The notes under the pieces: generated by a model
Told to the model about the DNA's origin: nothing
Seen by the model: the letters and a program-made list of their open reading frames with translations, nothing else
The model's database searches: none
Shown: piece after piece, positions 8,036 through 19,577 of the stretch
Layout: each line of letters starts with the position of its first letter
Numbering within the stretch: position 1 is the stretch's first letter
NCBI GenBank assembly: GCA_028697715.1
Contig: JAQVDS010000001.1
Location: 62,001 to 126,000, forward strand
Direction of reading: 5' to 3'
Source of the DNA: Acidithiobacillus sp.
GTDB taxonomy: Bacteria > Pseudomonadota > Gammaproteobacteria > Acidithiobacillales > Acidithiobacillaceae
DNA length: 64,000 nt
Position numbers and translations under genes: made by a program

Positions 8036-9183
8036 ACCCGCCCCTTCCAGGCGCCACCTCGCCCGCCGTAGTGACGGCGGGCAGAGTCCAAAGTCATCAG
8101 GGTATACAGCCAGGCAGCTGGTTGTAACGTCAGAACCCAAAGCGGAGAAAGCCGATAATCGCGCAGGGTCGGCCAGAACATCCGCCAGGAGAGTAACAGG
8201 CTGGCCAGGGATAGCCCCCAGACCCAGACTTGATCGCAGGCAAGCCCGACGAGCAATAGCATCCAAGGCAACAGATACAGAAAGAGCATACTCAACGTGG
8301 CAATGAGTAGGCGCGAAGGGCGAAAATCGAGTTGCACATAGGCGGAGCGCGTCACCATCGCCCAGATTTCCTGCAGACGGGTATAGCGTCGCAGGCTGAC
8401 ACTATGATCTGCAAGTCCCAGCCAGATAGGCCCCTGTGCCTTGAGTTGCGCGGCTAGGGTGCAGTCGTCGATGAGCGCGTCACGCATCGCCTGCAGCCCG
8501 CCGCTTGCCACTAGCGCTGCGCCTGCCACCAGCATACACCCCCCCGCCGCGCCGGCGAGCTTACGTCGCGGATCATTGATCCAGGTGAAGGGATACAGCT
8601 TCTGAAAAAAGAACAGAAAAGGCGGAATGAGCCAGCGCTCCCACAAGGTCTGACAGGAAAGACGCACCATGAGTGAGACCAGGACACGATTTTCTATTAC
8701 CGCTTTGGCGACGAGGGCGCGCAAGACCAGCGGCGCATGCACGATATCGCCATCGGTAAACCAGAGGTAGGGCACGGCGCCAGCCGCCTCCACCCCTTGG
8801 GACATCGCCCAGACCTTACCCGCCCAGCCTGGCGGGAGGTCTTTTCCGCGCAGGACCGTCAGCCGAGATGCAGCATCCAGTTCTGCCGCAGCAGACTGCG
8901 CCAGATCCGCGGTGCCGTCGACACTTTGGTCATCAATGACGATCAGTCGCAGTTCGCCAGGATAGTCCTGGCCGAGAATCCCGCGCACACAAGCAGCAAT
9001 CCCGACGGCCTCGTTCCGTGCGGGGACCACGGCAGTGACTGCCGGCCACTCCGCAATTTCCGCGGCGCTAAGGCGTTGGTCCGCGCGCCAGAATCCTCCC
9101 CGCGCCAGATACAGGACAACCCAGGCCAGAAAAACCGCGATCGCAAAGCCCAGCAGCATCAGGCATTGCCACCAATGCGCCAT
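8011..9183 (-). CDS. hpnB: Hopene-associated glycosyltransferase HpnB
   Basis: A 390-residue membrane-bound GT2 enzyme. The N-terminal helix is followed by VTAVVPARNEAVGIAACV, the nucleotide-sugar site VIDDQSVDGTADLA, WFTDGDIVHAP, and a C-terminal cluster of three to four transmembrane helices. GKVWAMSQGV and ALIDDCTLAAQLK are typical of HpnB, which is found with hopanoid biosynthesis genes. I chose the ATG at 9183 so that the first helix is N-terminal. It overlaps the pilU end by 25 bp and the convergent SQR-like gene by 25 bp. Hopanoids stabilise membranes at low pH, which fits an acidophile. The exact reaction of HpnB is not settled. Confidence 0.85.
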   Translation of the reverse strand: MAHWWQCLMLLGFAIAVFLAWVVLYLARGGFWRADQRLSAAEIAEWPAVTAVVPARNEAVGIAACVRGILGQDYPGELRLIVIDDQSVDGTADLAQSAAAELDAASRLTVLRGKDLPPGWAGKVWAMSQGVEAAGAVPYLWFTDGDIVHAPLVLRALVAKAVIENRVLVSLMVRLSCQTLWERWLIPPFLFFFQKLYPFTWINDPRRKLAGAAGGCMLVAGAALVASGGLQAMRDALIDDCTLAAQLKAQGPIWLGLADHSVSLRRYTRLQEIWAMVTRSAYVQLDFRPSRLLIATLSMLFLYLLPWMLLLVGLACDQVWVWGLSLASLLLSWRMFWPTLRDYRLSPLWVLTLQPAAWLYTLMTLDSARRHYGGRGGAWKGRVYPVERGR

Positions 9184-10295
9184 TGGCTCGCCGCCTCGGC
9201 TTTGGAACCCGGATCCTCCAGACCACGCTTCATGCACTCCATTTTGATGGCCAAGCGCAAATCATTCTGGGAATCGGCGCCGCGGATGGCATCCTCGTAT
9301 TCAATCATGCCGTCCATATACAGCTTCACCAGCGACTGATCGAAAGTCTGCATGCCGACATCGTTGGGCCGCGCCATGGCGTCTTTCAACAGGCCGACTT
9401 CCCCACGATAGATGAGATCGGCAATTGTCGGCGTATTGATCAGCACTTCCATTGCCGCAATTCGTCCTGGCCGGCCCTTGAGGGGAAGAAGACGCTGCGA
9501 TACTACCGCCTTGAGGTTTAGGGAAAGATCCATGAGCAACTGCCGTTTACGCTCCTCCGGGAAGAAATTGATGATGCGCTCCACCGCCTGATTGGCATTG
9601 TTGGCATGCAGGGTGGACATACACAGGTGGCCGGTTTCGGCGTAGGCCACCGCATGCTCCATGGTAGCGCGGCTGCGCACTTCGCCGATCAGGATGACGT
9701 CGGGGGCCTCACGCAGGGCATTTTCCAGGGCGTTCTCGTAACTCAGGGTATCAATACCGACTTCGCGCTGATTGACGATCGACTTGATATTTTTGTGGAG
9801 GTATTCAATGGGGTCTTCAATGGTGAGAATGTGTCCTGCCGAACTGGCATTGCGATGTTGCAGCATGGACGCCAGGGAGGTGCTTTTTCCGGAGCCGGTA
9901 GAACCCACAAAAAGTACCAAGCCGCGGGAGGTCATCGCCAATTCCTTCAGAATCGGCGGCATGTGCAGCTGATCCAGGGTCGGGATCTGCGTCTTGATGG
10001 CACGGATAACGAAGGAAATTTCATTTCTCTGAAAAAATCCGTTGACCCGAAATCTACCCACCCCCGGGACCGACAAGGCGAGATTGGCCTCCTTTTCGTG
10101 CTGAAAATCCTGCAGTCGTTCCAGCCCCAGAATCTCCTTCGCGAGGGCCAGGGTTTGGCCGGGTTTCAGGAGCTCATCGCCGACGGGAACGGCGCGCCCA
10201 TCGATCTTCATCACCGGTGGCGAGCCAACCGTAAAATACAGATCGGAACCGTTTTTCTCCATCATCAACCGTAACAGGTCATCAAGCACTGGCAT
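9159..10295 (-). CDS. pilU: Twitching motility ATPase PilU
   Basis: A 378-residue PilT/GspE-type hexameric ATPase that supports type IV pilus retraction. Walker A is VGSTGSGKSTSLA, the Asp box is ILTIEDPIEYLH, Walker B is DVILIGEVRS, and the His box is AYAETGHLCMSTLHAN. The N-terminal GSDLYFTVGSPPVMKIDG is PilU-like, and the C-terminal extension past the PilT length supports PilU over a second PilT. It lies 12 bp downstream of pilT. A GGGAGAAG Shine-Dalgarno precedes the ATG. Confidence 0.93.
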   Translation of the reverse strand: MPVLDDLLRLMMEKNGSDLYFTVGSPPVMKIDGRAVPVGDELLKPGQTLALAKEILGLERLQDFQHEKEANLALSVPGVGRFRVNGFFQRNEISFVIRAIKTQIPTLDQLHMPPILKELAMTSRGLVLFVGSTGSGKSTSLASMLQHRNASSAGHILTIEDPIEYLHKNIKSIVNQREVGIDTLSYENALENALREAPDVILIGEVRSRATMEHAVAYAETGHLCMSTLHANNANQAVERIINFFPEERKRQLLMDLSLNLKAVVSQRLLPLKGRPGRIAAMEVLINTPTIADLIYRGEVGLLKDAMARPNDVGMQTFDQSLVKLYMDGMIEYEDAIRGADSQNDLRLAIKMECMKRGLEDPGSKAEAASQWRIGGNA

Positions 10296-10307
10296 GGTCT
10301 TCTCCCA

Positions 10308-11366
10308 TCAAGCGACGTTGGCGAGGCTTTCTTTGTTCTGTGCCCGGCGCAGCGCATCGTCACGGCTGATCTTGTGCGCGCGGACCAGGGCGAGCAAACA
10401 CTGATCAAGGGTCTGCATCCCCTGATTCTGGCCCGTCTGGATGACGGAATACATCTGCGCCACTTTGTTTTCCCGAATCAGATTGCGGATCGCCGGGTTG
10501 GCAATCATGATCTCATGCGCCGCTACCCGCCCGCGGTGATCGGCGGTCGGGATGAGGGTTTGCGCGATCACCGCGCGCAGGGACTCGGAGAGCATGGCTC
10601 GCACCATATCCTTCTCCCCGCCAGGGAAGGAATCGATGATACGGTCGATGGTCTTCGGAGCAGAGCTGGTGTGCAAGGTACCAAATACAACATGCCCGGT
10701 CTCCGCCGCAGTCAGAGCCAGACGCATGGTTTCAAGATCACGCAACTCACCCACCAGAATCACATCTGGATCCTCACGCAGGGCGGAGCGCAAGGCATTT
10801 TCAAAAGATTTTGTATTCGCCCCGACCTCACGCTGGTTGATCAGACACTTGTTGGGGGTATGCAGAAACTCGATCGGATCCTCGATGGTAATGATATGAT
10901 CCTGACGATGGTTGTTGATGTGGTTCACCATGGCCGCTAGGGTAGTCGACTTACCCGATCCCGTTGGGCCGGTCACCAGCACCAGTCCCCGCGGCACGTC
11001 GATAATCTCTTTGAATACCACCGGCGCATTCAGCTCTTCCAGACTGAGGACCTTGGCGGGAATGGTACGAAACGCCGCGGCGGGTCCGCGATCCTGCTGA
11101 AAGGCGTTGATACGAAAGCGTGCCACCTGCGGGACGTCGATGGCGAAGTCGATCTCCAGATTCTCCTCATACCATTTCCGCTGGGCGTCGTTCATGATGT
11201 CGTAGATCATGGCATGCACGATTTCTTTGCTGAGAGGCGGCACATTGACTGGTTTGATCTCGCCATTGATGCGCAGCATGGGGGGCAGACCAGCGGAAAC
11301 GTGGATATCGGACGCATTGTTTTTTACCGCAAAACCGAGCAGATCGGTGACATCCATTTGACTCAT
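10308..11366 (-). CDS. pilT: Type IV pilus retraction ATPase PilT
   Basis: A 352-residue retraction motor of type IV pili. ASDIHVSAGLPPMLRINGEI marks the N-domain; Walker A is TGPTGSGKSTTLAAM, with TIEDPIEFLH, Walker B DVILVGELRD and the His box AAETGHVVFGTLHTSSA. The AIRNLIRENK region seen here is the PilT-specific C-terminal motif. I start it at 11366 (MSQMDVTDLL); the extra upstream codons are out of family. It heads pilT-pilU-hpnB and diverges from yggS. Confidence 0.96.
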   Translation of the reverse strand: MSQMDVTDLLGFAVKNNASDIHVSAGLPPMLRINGEIKPVNVPPLSKEIVHAMIYDIMNDAQRKWYEENLEIDFAIDVPQVARFRINAFQQDRGPAAAFRTIPAKVLSLEELNAPVVFKEIIDVPRGLVLVTGPTGSGKSTTLAAMVNHINNHRQDHIITIEDPIEFLHTPNKCLINQREVGANTKSFENALRSALREDPDVILVGELRDLETMRLALTAAETGHVVFGTLHTSSAPKTIDRIIDSFPGGEKDMVRAMLSESLRAVIAQTLIPTADHRGRVAAHEIMIANPAIRNLIRENKVAQMYSVIQTGQNQGMQTLDQCLLALVRAHKISRDDALRRAQNKESLANVA

Positions 11367-11445
11367 CTGCGACTTCCTTGTTTGGGCAACCAGCGATAGG
11401 CCATTACTATAGGCGATCTTCCAGATTCCACCCAAAGAGAGTTGA

Positions 11446-12108
11446 ATGGACCTTTCGCAACGCCTGCAGCAGATACAAGAAGAACTTCGAAGCCATGTGC
11501 CCTGCCGTCTCCTGGCGGTCAGCAAAACGGTGCCTGCTGAGCGTATGCGCGCCGCCTACGCACTGGGCCTGCGCCATTTTGGGGAGAATTATCTGCAAGA
11601 GGCCATGGGCAAGATGGCGACCCTAGCGGATCTGGAAATCTGCTGGCACTTCATTGGCCGCATCCAGCGCAACAAAACCGGCGAGATCGCTCGCCACTTT
11701 GACTGGGTGGAGAGCGTCGATCGCAGCCTTCTCGTCGAGCGTCTAGATCGCGAACGGGCCGGACTCCCACCCCTGCAGGTCTTGATCGAGGTTGCCATCA
11801 GCGGCGAGGAAAGTAAAGGCGGTTGTGCGATAGAAGACATTTTTTCCTTGGCGGAACAGATTGTCGCCAGCGCCAATCTGCGGCTCCGCGGCCTGATGGC
11901 GCTGGTACATCCCGACCCTCATGTGGCTGACCAGAATTTTGCGCAGCTACGCAAACTCTATGAACAATTGCAAAGACAGTTCACCGACCAGCAGATCGAC
12001 ACCCTTTCCATGGGCACCTCAGGCGACTATCCTGAGGCTTTGGCCCACGGGGCCACGGAAATTCGACTGGGGACCGTGCTGTTTGGCAGTCGTCCCAAGG
12101 AGCAATGA
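11446..12108 (+). CDS. yggS: PLP homeostasis protein YggS (YBL036C family)
   Basis: A 220-residue single-domain PLP-binding TIM barrel, homologous to the N-domain of alanine racemase, that buffers pyridoxal phosphate. The PLP lysine is in RLLAVSKTVP; other signatures are FGENYLQEA, WHFIGRIQRNK, and the phosphate-binding end MGTSGDYPEALAHGATEIRLG. It is the first gene of yggS-proC-yggT, a common order in proteobacteria, and ends directly against proC. Confidence 0.95.
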   Translation: MDLSQRLQQIQEELRSHVPCRLLAVSKTVPAERMRAAYALGLRHFGENYLQEAMGKMATLADLEICWHFIGRIQRNKTGEIARHFDWVESVDRSLLVERLDRERAGLPPLQVLIEVAISGEESKGGCAIEDIFSLAEQIVASANLRLRGLMALVHPDPHVADQNFAQLRKLYEQLQRQFTDQQIDTLSMGTSGDYPEALAHGATEIRLGTVLFGSRPKEQ

Positions 12109-12933
12109 TTGCAGCAGCAACAGATCATCTTTCTCGGAGCGGGCAACATGGCCCGCGCCCTCATCGCTGGCCTCTGCAACAATGGTTTTCCCGCGCAGCA
12201 GGTCCAGGTACACGCCCCCCATCCGCAGCGCCGCGACGCCTTGGCTACGGAGTTCGGGGTACAGAGCTTGCCTGCCGAGCCATGCCCCCTGCCGCCAGAA
12301 GCCGTGGTCGTATATGCCGCCAAGCCCAAACAGATGCGGGCAATACTCACTGCCTGGGCGCACGAGCTGCGCGCTGCCAGAGCCTTGTTGATCTCAGTTG
12401 CTGCCGGCGTTCGCCTCAGCTCGATACAGGCGCTGGTACCCGAAGTCGACGTCGTCCGGGTCATGCCCAATACCCCCACGCAGATCGGCGCTGGCGCAAG
12501 CACTCTCTATGCGCCAGCAGAGCTCGGCGCCGCGCGTCGCCAACAGGCGGAAAAATTGGTGCAGAGCACCGGATTGGCAGAGTGGCTGCCAGATGAAGAG
12601 AGCATGGACATGGCCACCGCCCTCGCCGGGAGTGGTCCCGCCTATGTGTTTCTCTTTCTGGAAGCGCTGGAAGATGCCGCCGTGGCTGGCGGACTGTATC
12701 GTGATCAGGCCCGCCGCCTGGCCATTGCCACTCTACGCGGGGCGGCGGAACTCGCGCAGCAGAGCAAGCTGGCACCGGCCTTGCTCCGCCATCAGGTCAC
12801 CAGTCCCGGCGGGACGACGGCGGCGGGGCTCGGCGTCTGGGAGGAGGGCCTGCGACCTCTCGCCAAACGTGCCCTGGATGCTGCCAGCCAGCGCAGTCAG
12901 GAGCTCGCCGCACTCCTGGCAGAAGAGCTCTAA
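12109..12933 (+). CDS. proC: Pyrroline-5-carboxylate reductase ProC
   Basis: A 274-residue enzyme that reduces pyrroline-5-carboxylate to proline with NAD(P)H. The Rossmann motif is IFLGAGNMARALIAGL; VVRVMPNTPTQIGAG and ALAGSGPAYVF are intact; the C-terminal VTSPGGTTAAGL signature is present. The start appears to be TTG, immediately after the yggS stop, because no in-frame ATG precedes the Rossmann fold and an out-of-frame ATG overlaps the yggS stop. Re-initiation by yggS ribosomes is likely. Confidence 0.95.
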   Translation: MQQQQIIFLGAGNMARALIAGLCNNGFPAQQVQVHAPHPQRRDALATEFGVQSLPAEPCPLPPEAVVVYAAKPKQMRAILTAWAHELRAARALLISVAAGVRLSSIQALVPEVDVVRVMPNTPTQIGAGASTLYAPAELGAARRQQAEKLVQSTGLAEWLPDEESMDMATALAGSGPAYVFLFLEALEDAAVAGGLYRDQARRLAIATLRGAAELAQQSKLAPALLRHQVTSPGGTTAAGLGVWEEGLRPLAKRALDAASQRSQELAALLAEEL

Positions 12934-12935
12934 AG

Positions 12936-13205
12936 ATGCTGCTCTTCGATCTCTATCGCCTGTTGGAGTTTGCCCTGACTTTGTTGTTCTGGGCCATTTT
13001 CCTCCGCGCCATCCTCTCCTGGGTGCAACCCAACCCTTACAATCCAGTCGTACGTTTTCTCGACCGCGTGACCGATCCCATCCTGCGCCCACTGCAGCAG
13101 CATCTACCGCCTCTGGGCGGCATCGATCTCAGCCCGCTGGTGGCCATGCTGCTCATCGAAGCGGCAAAAATACTTCTGCAACGCCTATTTTTTGGTGGTT
13201 TCTAG
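12936..13205 (+). CDS. yggT: YggT family membrane protein
   Basis: An 89-residue integral membrane protein with two hydrophobic helices flanking the conserved region AILSWVQPNPYNPVVRFLDRVTDPILRP, which is the YggT signature. Only one YggT repeat is present; many homologues have two. Members sit near division and proline genes and may affect membrane or osmotic functions, but the molecular role is not established. It starts 2 bp after proC. Confidence 0.88.
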   Translation: MLLFDLYRLLEFALTLLFWAIFLRAILSWVQPNPYNPVVRFLDRVTDPILRPLQQHLPPLGGIDLSPLVAMLLIEAAKILLQRLFFGGF

Positions 13206-13242
13206 TATCCTCTTTCCGGTTTGACCTTTTTGGACCAAGATC

Positions 13243-14178
13243 ATGACACACCCTTCCCTAGAAGAAATTCTCGAAATCTTCTCCCTCCCCTTCAACGATC
13301 TCCTGTTTCGCGCCCAGCAGGTGCATCGAGAGCACTTTGCGCCGAATACCGTGCAATGTTCCACGCTTCTGTCGATCAAGACCGGCGCCTGCCCGGAGGA
13401 CTGCGGCTACTGCGCGCAAAGCGTGCATCATGAGGCCAAACTACCGGTTACCCCGCTGCTGCCTCTGGCGGAAGTGCTCGAAGCCGCGCAAGCCGCCAAG
13501 GATGCGGGGGCGCAGCGTTTCTGCATGGGTGCAGCCTGGCGCAGCCCGCACGAACGGGATCTGGAGAAAGTGGCAGAGATGGTGCAGGCAGTAAAGGAAC
13601 TCGGCCTCGAAACCTGTGTCACCCTGGGGATGCTCAAGCCCGGCCAGGCGGAGCGCCTGCAGGCGGCCGGTCTGGACTACTACAACCATAATCTCGATAC
13701 CTCGCCGGAGTTCTATGGCGAGGTGATTCACACCCGCAGTTACGACGAGCGGCTGGAGACTCTGGCGGCGGTGCGCAACGCCGGGATCAAGGTCTGCAGT
13801 GGCGGAATCCTGGGTATGGGAGAAAGTCGGCGTGACCGTGCCCGCCTGCTGCAAAGCCTGGCCGCCCTGGAGCCAGCACCGGAAAGTATCCCCATCAACG
13901 CCCTGGTGCCTATTGCCGGTACCCCCCTCGCCGACGCGGAACCCATCGACGAGATCGAATTCGTACGCACCATTGCCGTGGCGCGCATTCTATTTCCCAA
14001 TAGTTACGTGCGCTTGGCCGCCGGTCGGGAAAAGATGAGCGACAGCCTGCAGGCGCTAGCCTTCCTGGCCGGCGCCAACAGCATTTTCCTGGGAGATCGT
14101 CTGCTGACTACCAACAACGCCAGTAGCGATCACGACGCCGGTCTCTTCGCCAAACTAGGACTATGCGCCGCCGGTTAA
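13243..14178 (+). CDS. bioB: Biotin synthase BioB
   Basis: A 311-residue radical-SAM enzyme that inserts sulfur into dethiobiotin. The 4Fe-4S/SAM motif is [13 protein letters not shown]; 2Fe-2S ligands and substrate residues appear in [20 protein letters not shown] and [13 protein letters not shown], and the C-terminal [17 protein letters not shown] is typical. It follows yggT by 37 bp and is about 10 kb from the bioF-H-C-D operon, on the opposite strand, so the biotin pathway is split here. No bioA is in the window. Confidence 0.97.
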   Translation: MTHPSLEEILEIFSLPFNDLLFRAQQVHREHFAPNTVQCSTLLSIKTGACPEDCGYCAQSVHHEAKLPVTPLLPLAEVLEAAQAAKDAGAQRFCMGAAWRSPHERDLEKVAEMVQAVKELGLETCVTLGMLKPGQAERLQAAGLDYYNHNLDTSPEFYGEVIHTRSYDERLETLAAVRNAGIKVCSGGILGMGESRRDRARLLQSLAALEPAPESIPINALVPIAGTPLADAEPIDEIEFVRTIAVARILFPNSYVRLAAGREKMSDSLQALAFLAGANSIFLGDRLLTTNNASSDHDAGLFAKLGLCAAG

Positions 14179-14194
14179 TCAGCGGCGTCCTGTC

Positions 14195-14743
14195 TCAGTC
14201 GTGGTCGCCAAAGGATAGTGGGAAGGAATAAGTGATCAGCGCTTCATCCTCGCCAGGATCCTGATTGACGATGTAGGCATTGGAAACGTGCGCGATCTTC
14301 ACCCCAAGGCGCCCGCCATTGGCAAACTGATAGGCGAGACCCAATTCCAGGCGAAACTCAAAGGTGCTGCCCAAATCTTTACCGTTTTTTCCAGCATCAT
14401 AGCCACCAAAGCCGAGAACGGGGGTCAAGACCCAACGATCCCAGGCGATGTCGGAATAAAAACCGGTATAGCCCATGAAGCCACCCCGGGTATTGGCCAT
14501 CAGCCCCCATGCCGCACCGATACCGAATAGCTTGGATGCCGACTGGTACTCTACGTTGATCTCCGGCACGCGCGGATTCGGCCCGGAAATGGGGTGAATC
14601 CCGACCCCGTTGAACACCCCCACACCGGCGCTGAGGTAAGCCGGCCCGCCCTGGATCACATGCAACCCCTCGGCGCTGGCAAAAGGTGCAAAAGCCAGCA
14701 TAGCGGCACCTGCAAATAACATCTTTGGGGAAAAAATCCGCAT
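14195..14743 (-). CDS. PagL-like lipid A deacylase (acyloxyacyl hydrolase family)
   Basis: A 182-residue outer-membrane beta-barrel protein. It has a signal peptide (MRIFSPKMLFAGAAMLAF, cleavage near ASA-EG) and amphipathic strands throughout. The PagL catalytic signature H-x-S-N is present as AHVSNAY (H152, S154, N155), followed by an acidic stretch with E165 and E167 as candidates for the third catalytic residue, then ITYSFPL at the last strand. PagL removes the 3-O acyl chain of lipid A, remodelling the outer membrane. An AAGGAG Shine-Dalgarno precedes the ATG. It diverges from the EmrA-like gene. Confidence 0.75.
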   Translation of the reverse strand: MRIFSPKMLFAGAAMLAFAPFASAEGLHVIQGGPAYLSAGVGVFNGVGIHPISGPNPRVPEINVEYQSASKLFGIGAAWGLMANTRGGFMGYTGFYSDIAWDRWVLTPVLGFGGYDAGKNGKDLGSTFEFRLELGLAYQFANGGRLGVKIAHVSNAYIVNQDPGEDEALITYSFPLSFGDHD

Positions 14744-14806
14744 TCTCTACTCCTTTAGTCTCTGTTCAAAAATCACTTGCCCGCAGGCGCGCCATGCGCT
14801 ACCTTA

Positions 14807-14825
14807 TCGACCGAACGGTCAGTAT
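14807..14825 (+). promoter_or_regulatory. TetR-type operator candidate upstream of the EmrA-like gene
   Basis: The sequence TCGACCGAACGGTCAGTAT contains the near-palindrome GACCG-AA-CGGTC. It matches 14 of 19 positions of a site found upstream of the TetR gene (18182-18200, minus strand), including GACCGA and GTCAGTAT. It lies 99 bp upstream of the EmrA-like ATG and 64 bp from the pagL-like ATG, so it could control either or both. Confidence 0.5.
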
Positions 14826-14923
14826 GTCTTGTGTTACGAATTCCGTCAAAGATTCTTACGCTAGACAGGCACCAAGGCGGACAGACGTGCCCTACGTATT
14901 GCTGCGGGAGAAGGGAAATCGCC

Positions 14924-15919
14924 ATGCGATGGATCAAACGGTTTGCGGTACTCATCATTGTGGTGCTGGTTGCCTTTGGCGCCTACGCCTATTTTCAGAT
15001 CTCCGACTACTATCCAAGTACCGATGATGCCTACGTGCACGCCCATGTCGTCAACATCGCTCCGCGGGTAACTGGTCATGTCGTAGCCCTCTACGTGCGC
15101 GACAACCAGACTGTCCAACGGGGGCAGCCGCTCCTCAAAATCGATCCGCGGAGATATGAGTATAAATTAGAACAGGCCGAAGCTGAACTCGCCCAGGCAA
15201 AGCGGCAGCGCGCCAGCATTGCTGCCAAAATCGATTCGGCACAGGCGCAAATCCAGGCCAATCAGGTCAACTATGCCAACGCCGCACGCAATGCTGATCG
15301 CGCCAAAGCGCTGGCCGCCAAACAGTATCTGTCTGTGCAAGCAGCAGACGACGCGCAGACCAAAGCGGCTGAGTTGCAAGCGCAGTTGCAGGCCAATCAC
15401 GCATCCCTTGCTGGAGCCGTGTCGGAAAAATCGCTGAACAAAGCGCGGATCGCGGCGGCCGAAGCCGCCGTGCGCATGGCCAAGCTGGATCTCTCCGAGA
15501 CCACGATTTACGCACCAATTACCGGCGTGGTAAGCAAGGTAGACAAGATTCATATAGGAGATGTCGTATCCGTCAACCAGGATCTCTTTCCTCTGATTGG
15601 CGACCAAGCCTACTGGATCGAGGCAAATTACAAAGAGACCGATCTCGACCGCATCCATCCGGGACTCGCAGCGACCATCAATATCGACATGTACCCCAAC
15701 CACACCTTCAAAGGAAAGGTAGTGAGCATCAGTGGTGGTGCCGGCAATGCCTTCTCCCTGCTGCCTCCGGAAAATGCGACCGGTAACTGGGTGAAGGTCA
15801 CGCAACGCGTGCCGGTACGCATTGACGTGCTCAACCCCGATCCTAAGCTGCCCCTGCACATCGGTACGAGCGCAACCGTCACCGTAACTACCAAACATGC
15901 CCCCGGCTGGGTTACCTTT

Positions 15920-15937
<18 letters not shown>
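14924..15937 (+). CDS. EmrA/HlyD-type membrane fusion protein
   Basis: A 337-residue periplasmic adaptor. One N-terminal membrane anchor (about 7-25) is followed by STDDAYVHAHVVNIAPRVTGHV, the EmrA signature, then a lipoyl half-domain, a long alpha-helical hairpin rich in Ala/Gln (about 85-190), the second lipoyl half (TIYAPITGVVSKV) and beta-barrel domain (WIEANYKETDLDRI). Such adaptors link an inner-membrane pump to an outer-membrane channel for drug or acid export. No EmrB or TolC partner gene is adjacent. ATG at 14924 follows GGGAAATCGCC. Its end overlaps the convergent HAD gene by 18 bp. Confidence 0.88.
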
Positions 15938-18161
<2,224 letters not shown>

Positions 18162-18181
18162 TCTGGTAACCCACACAACCG

Positions 18182-18200
18182 ATACTGACTCGTCGGTCAG
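18182..18200 (-). promoter_or_regulatory. TetR-type operator candidate in the tetR promoter
   Basis: ACTGAC-N6-GTCAGT forms a perfect 6-bp inverted repeat at 18184-18201. On the minus strand, CTGACCGACGAGTCAGTAT matches the site at 14807-14825 at 14 of 19 positions. Its position, 21 bp upstream of the regulator start, fits negative autoregulation. Confidence 0.55.
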
Positions 18201-18292
18201 TCTAGCACTGGAGCGCCTCCAAACACCATCCACGCGATGCAGCCGGCTTTGCCATTTGCTATTCTTAGCGCCATTCCTCCATATGGTGCCCA

Positions 18293-19219
18293 ATGTTCCA
18301 CCAACATAACAGCCACAGCGACTTTTCTTTCACCCTGCTTTTGCAGGCATTGCATGGCGTCACCCTCTGGCGCCCCAATGTCGTCTATGGCGGATGCATC
18401 CTCGCCGGGGCTATCCTTTGGGAGGGCATAGACAGCTGGGGACAGGACGCAGCGGGCGCAGTGCTGGGCGCGGCTCTCTTCGTCCTGGCTGTATTGATTG
18501 GCTACCTGGCCGCCGGACGCCTGCTGGTCTATGACGCCCGCGGCGAGCGCAGCCCAGGTATCTGGCGCAGTATCGCGTTCGCATTGCGGGCCTGGCCGCG
18601 CCTTCTCTTACTGGTGGTAATGGAGGGACTGCTGCTGCTGGGGATCGGTGTCGTCGAAATGCTGGCCTTTGGTCTGACGCGCATCCCGGCGTTTGGTCCC
18701 TATCTCGTCGTACCGCTGTTTCCTTTGGTGGTCATTTTCAATGCCGCATTGCTCATCCTCGCGATTATCGTCTTCAATCTGTCCGGCCCGGCACTCTGGC
18801 ATGGCGAGGGAGTAGCAAAAGCCTTGCGACATACCATTACCATCGCTCGGAAACGGCCTGGTTCCGTGTTACTGATGATGCTTTTGCTCGGAGTATTGAG
18901 TAGCGCTGTGGCCTTGGTCATCATTCTGCTTCTGTACGGCGGCTATGCCCTGACGCTGGCGGCGGCAACGCCATTTCTGGCGAATGCGCTGTATGGCCAT
19001 GGTGGCGGCGAGGCGCTCTTGCTCGATTGGCTCCCCAATCTGCATGTCGCGGTGCAGCAGAGTGTCGCCCCCATCGTCCACTGGACCCATAGCGGCCAGC
19101 GTCTGTCCTGGTTTGCCGCCGGCATTCTCACCTTTTTGTTGCCCAACGTCGTATTTCTCTTGGGCATGGCTCACCTCTACCTGGAGGCCCTGGAACTGGA
19201 AGCTCCAGAAGACCTGTAA
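18293..19219 (+). CDS. Uncharacterised multi-pass membrane protein
   Basis: A 308-residue protein with about six hydrophobic segments (roughly residues 29-50, 58-77, 100-122, 135-163, 193-215, 274-296). There is a hydrophilic stretch RKRP before the fifth segment and a soluble loop with histidines between the fifth and sixth. I do not recognise a family. The gene starts 131 bp from the divergent TetR start and is followed 11 bp later by a zinc-ribbon protein gene, with which it is probably co-transcribed; a terminator ends the unit. Confidence 0.65.
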   Translation: MFHQHNSHSDFSFTLLLQALHGVTLWRPNVVYGGCILAGAILWEGIDSWGQDAAGAVLGAALFVLAVLIGYLAAGRLLVYDARGERSPGIWRSIAFALRAWPRLLLLVVMEGLLLLGIGVVEMLAFGLTRIPAFGPYLVVPLFPLVVIFNAALLILAIIVFNLSGPALWHGEGVAKALRHTITIARKRPGSVLLMMLLLGVLSSAVALVIILLLYGGYALTLAAATPFLANALYGHGGGEALLLDWLPNLHVAVQQSVAPIVHWTHSGQRLSWFAAGILTFLLPNVVFLLGMAHLYLEALELEAPEDL

Positions 19220-19230
19220 GGAAGGATCCT

Positions 19231-19518
19231 ATGAAAAAATTAAAACGGCAGTGGGAATTGGAGAAACAACGTTGCCAGAGCTGCGGTATGCCTCTCTGCT
19301 TCGATCCAGAGGGCGGAGGCAGCGAAGCAGACGGCAGCCGCAGCAAGAAGTTCTGTAGCTACTGTTACGCATCTGGGGAATTCAAGGAGCCCGATCTGGA
19401 GCTGGAGCAAATGCAGCAGCGCGCCCGCAACCTGCTGCGCAAACGCGGACAGCCCTGGTACATCCGTGCGTACATGGCGCATCGGATTGCCACCCTGTCG
19501 CGATGGCGCAAGAAATGA
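19231..19518 (+). CDS. Small putative zinc-ribbon protein
   Basis: A 95-residue basic protein. C15-x2-C18 and C42-x2-C45 (RCQSCGMPL ... FCSYCYASGEF) match the putative zinc-ribbon family of small bacterial proteins that carry CQSCGMP and a second CxxC. The remainder is a charged helix ending in RWRKK. The ATG follows GGAAGGATCCT. Role unknown: nucleic-acid or protein binding is usual for such folds. It is followed by a strong intrinsic terminator. Confidence 0.7.
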   Translation: MKKLKRQWELEKQRCQSCGMPLCFDPEGGGSEADGSRSKKFCSYCYASGEFKEPDLELEQMQQRARNLLRKRGQPWYIRAYMAHRIATLSRWRKK

Positions 19519-19529
19519 AGTGGATAAAG

Positions 19530-19560
19530 CAAAAGGGCCTGCATTCAGCAGACCCTTTTT
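19530..19560. terminator. Bidirectional intrinsic terminator
   Basis: AAAAGGGCCTGC, a short loop, then GCAGACCCTTTTT form a stem of about 11 pairs with one mismatch, with A-tract and T-tract flanks. It lies between two convergent genes and can stop transcription from both sides. Confidence 0.85.
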
Positions 19561-19577
19561 GCTTGGCTAGCGCGTGA

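Noticed and set aside
14161..14195. CGCCGC/GCGGCG inverted repeat after bioB
   Set aside because: No T-run follows and it includes the bioB stop; a factor-independent terminator is not supported.
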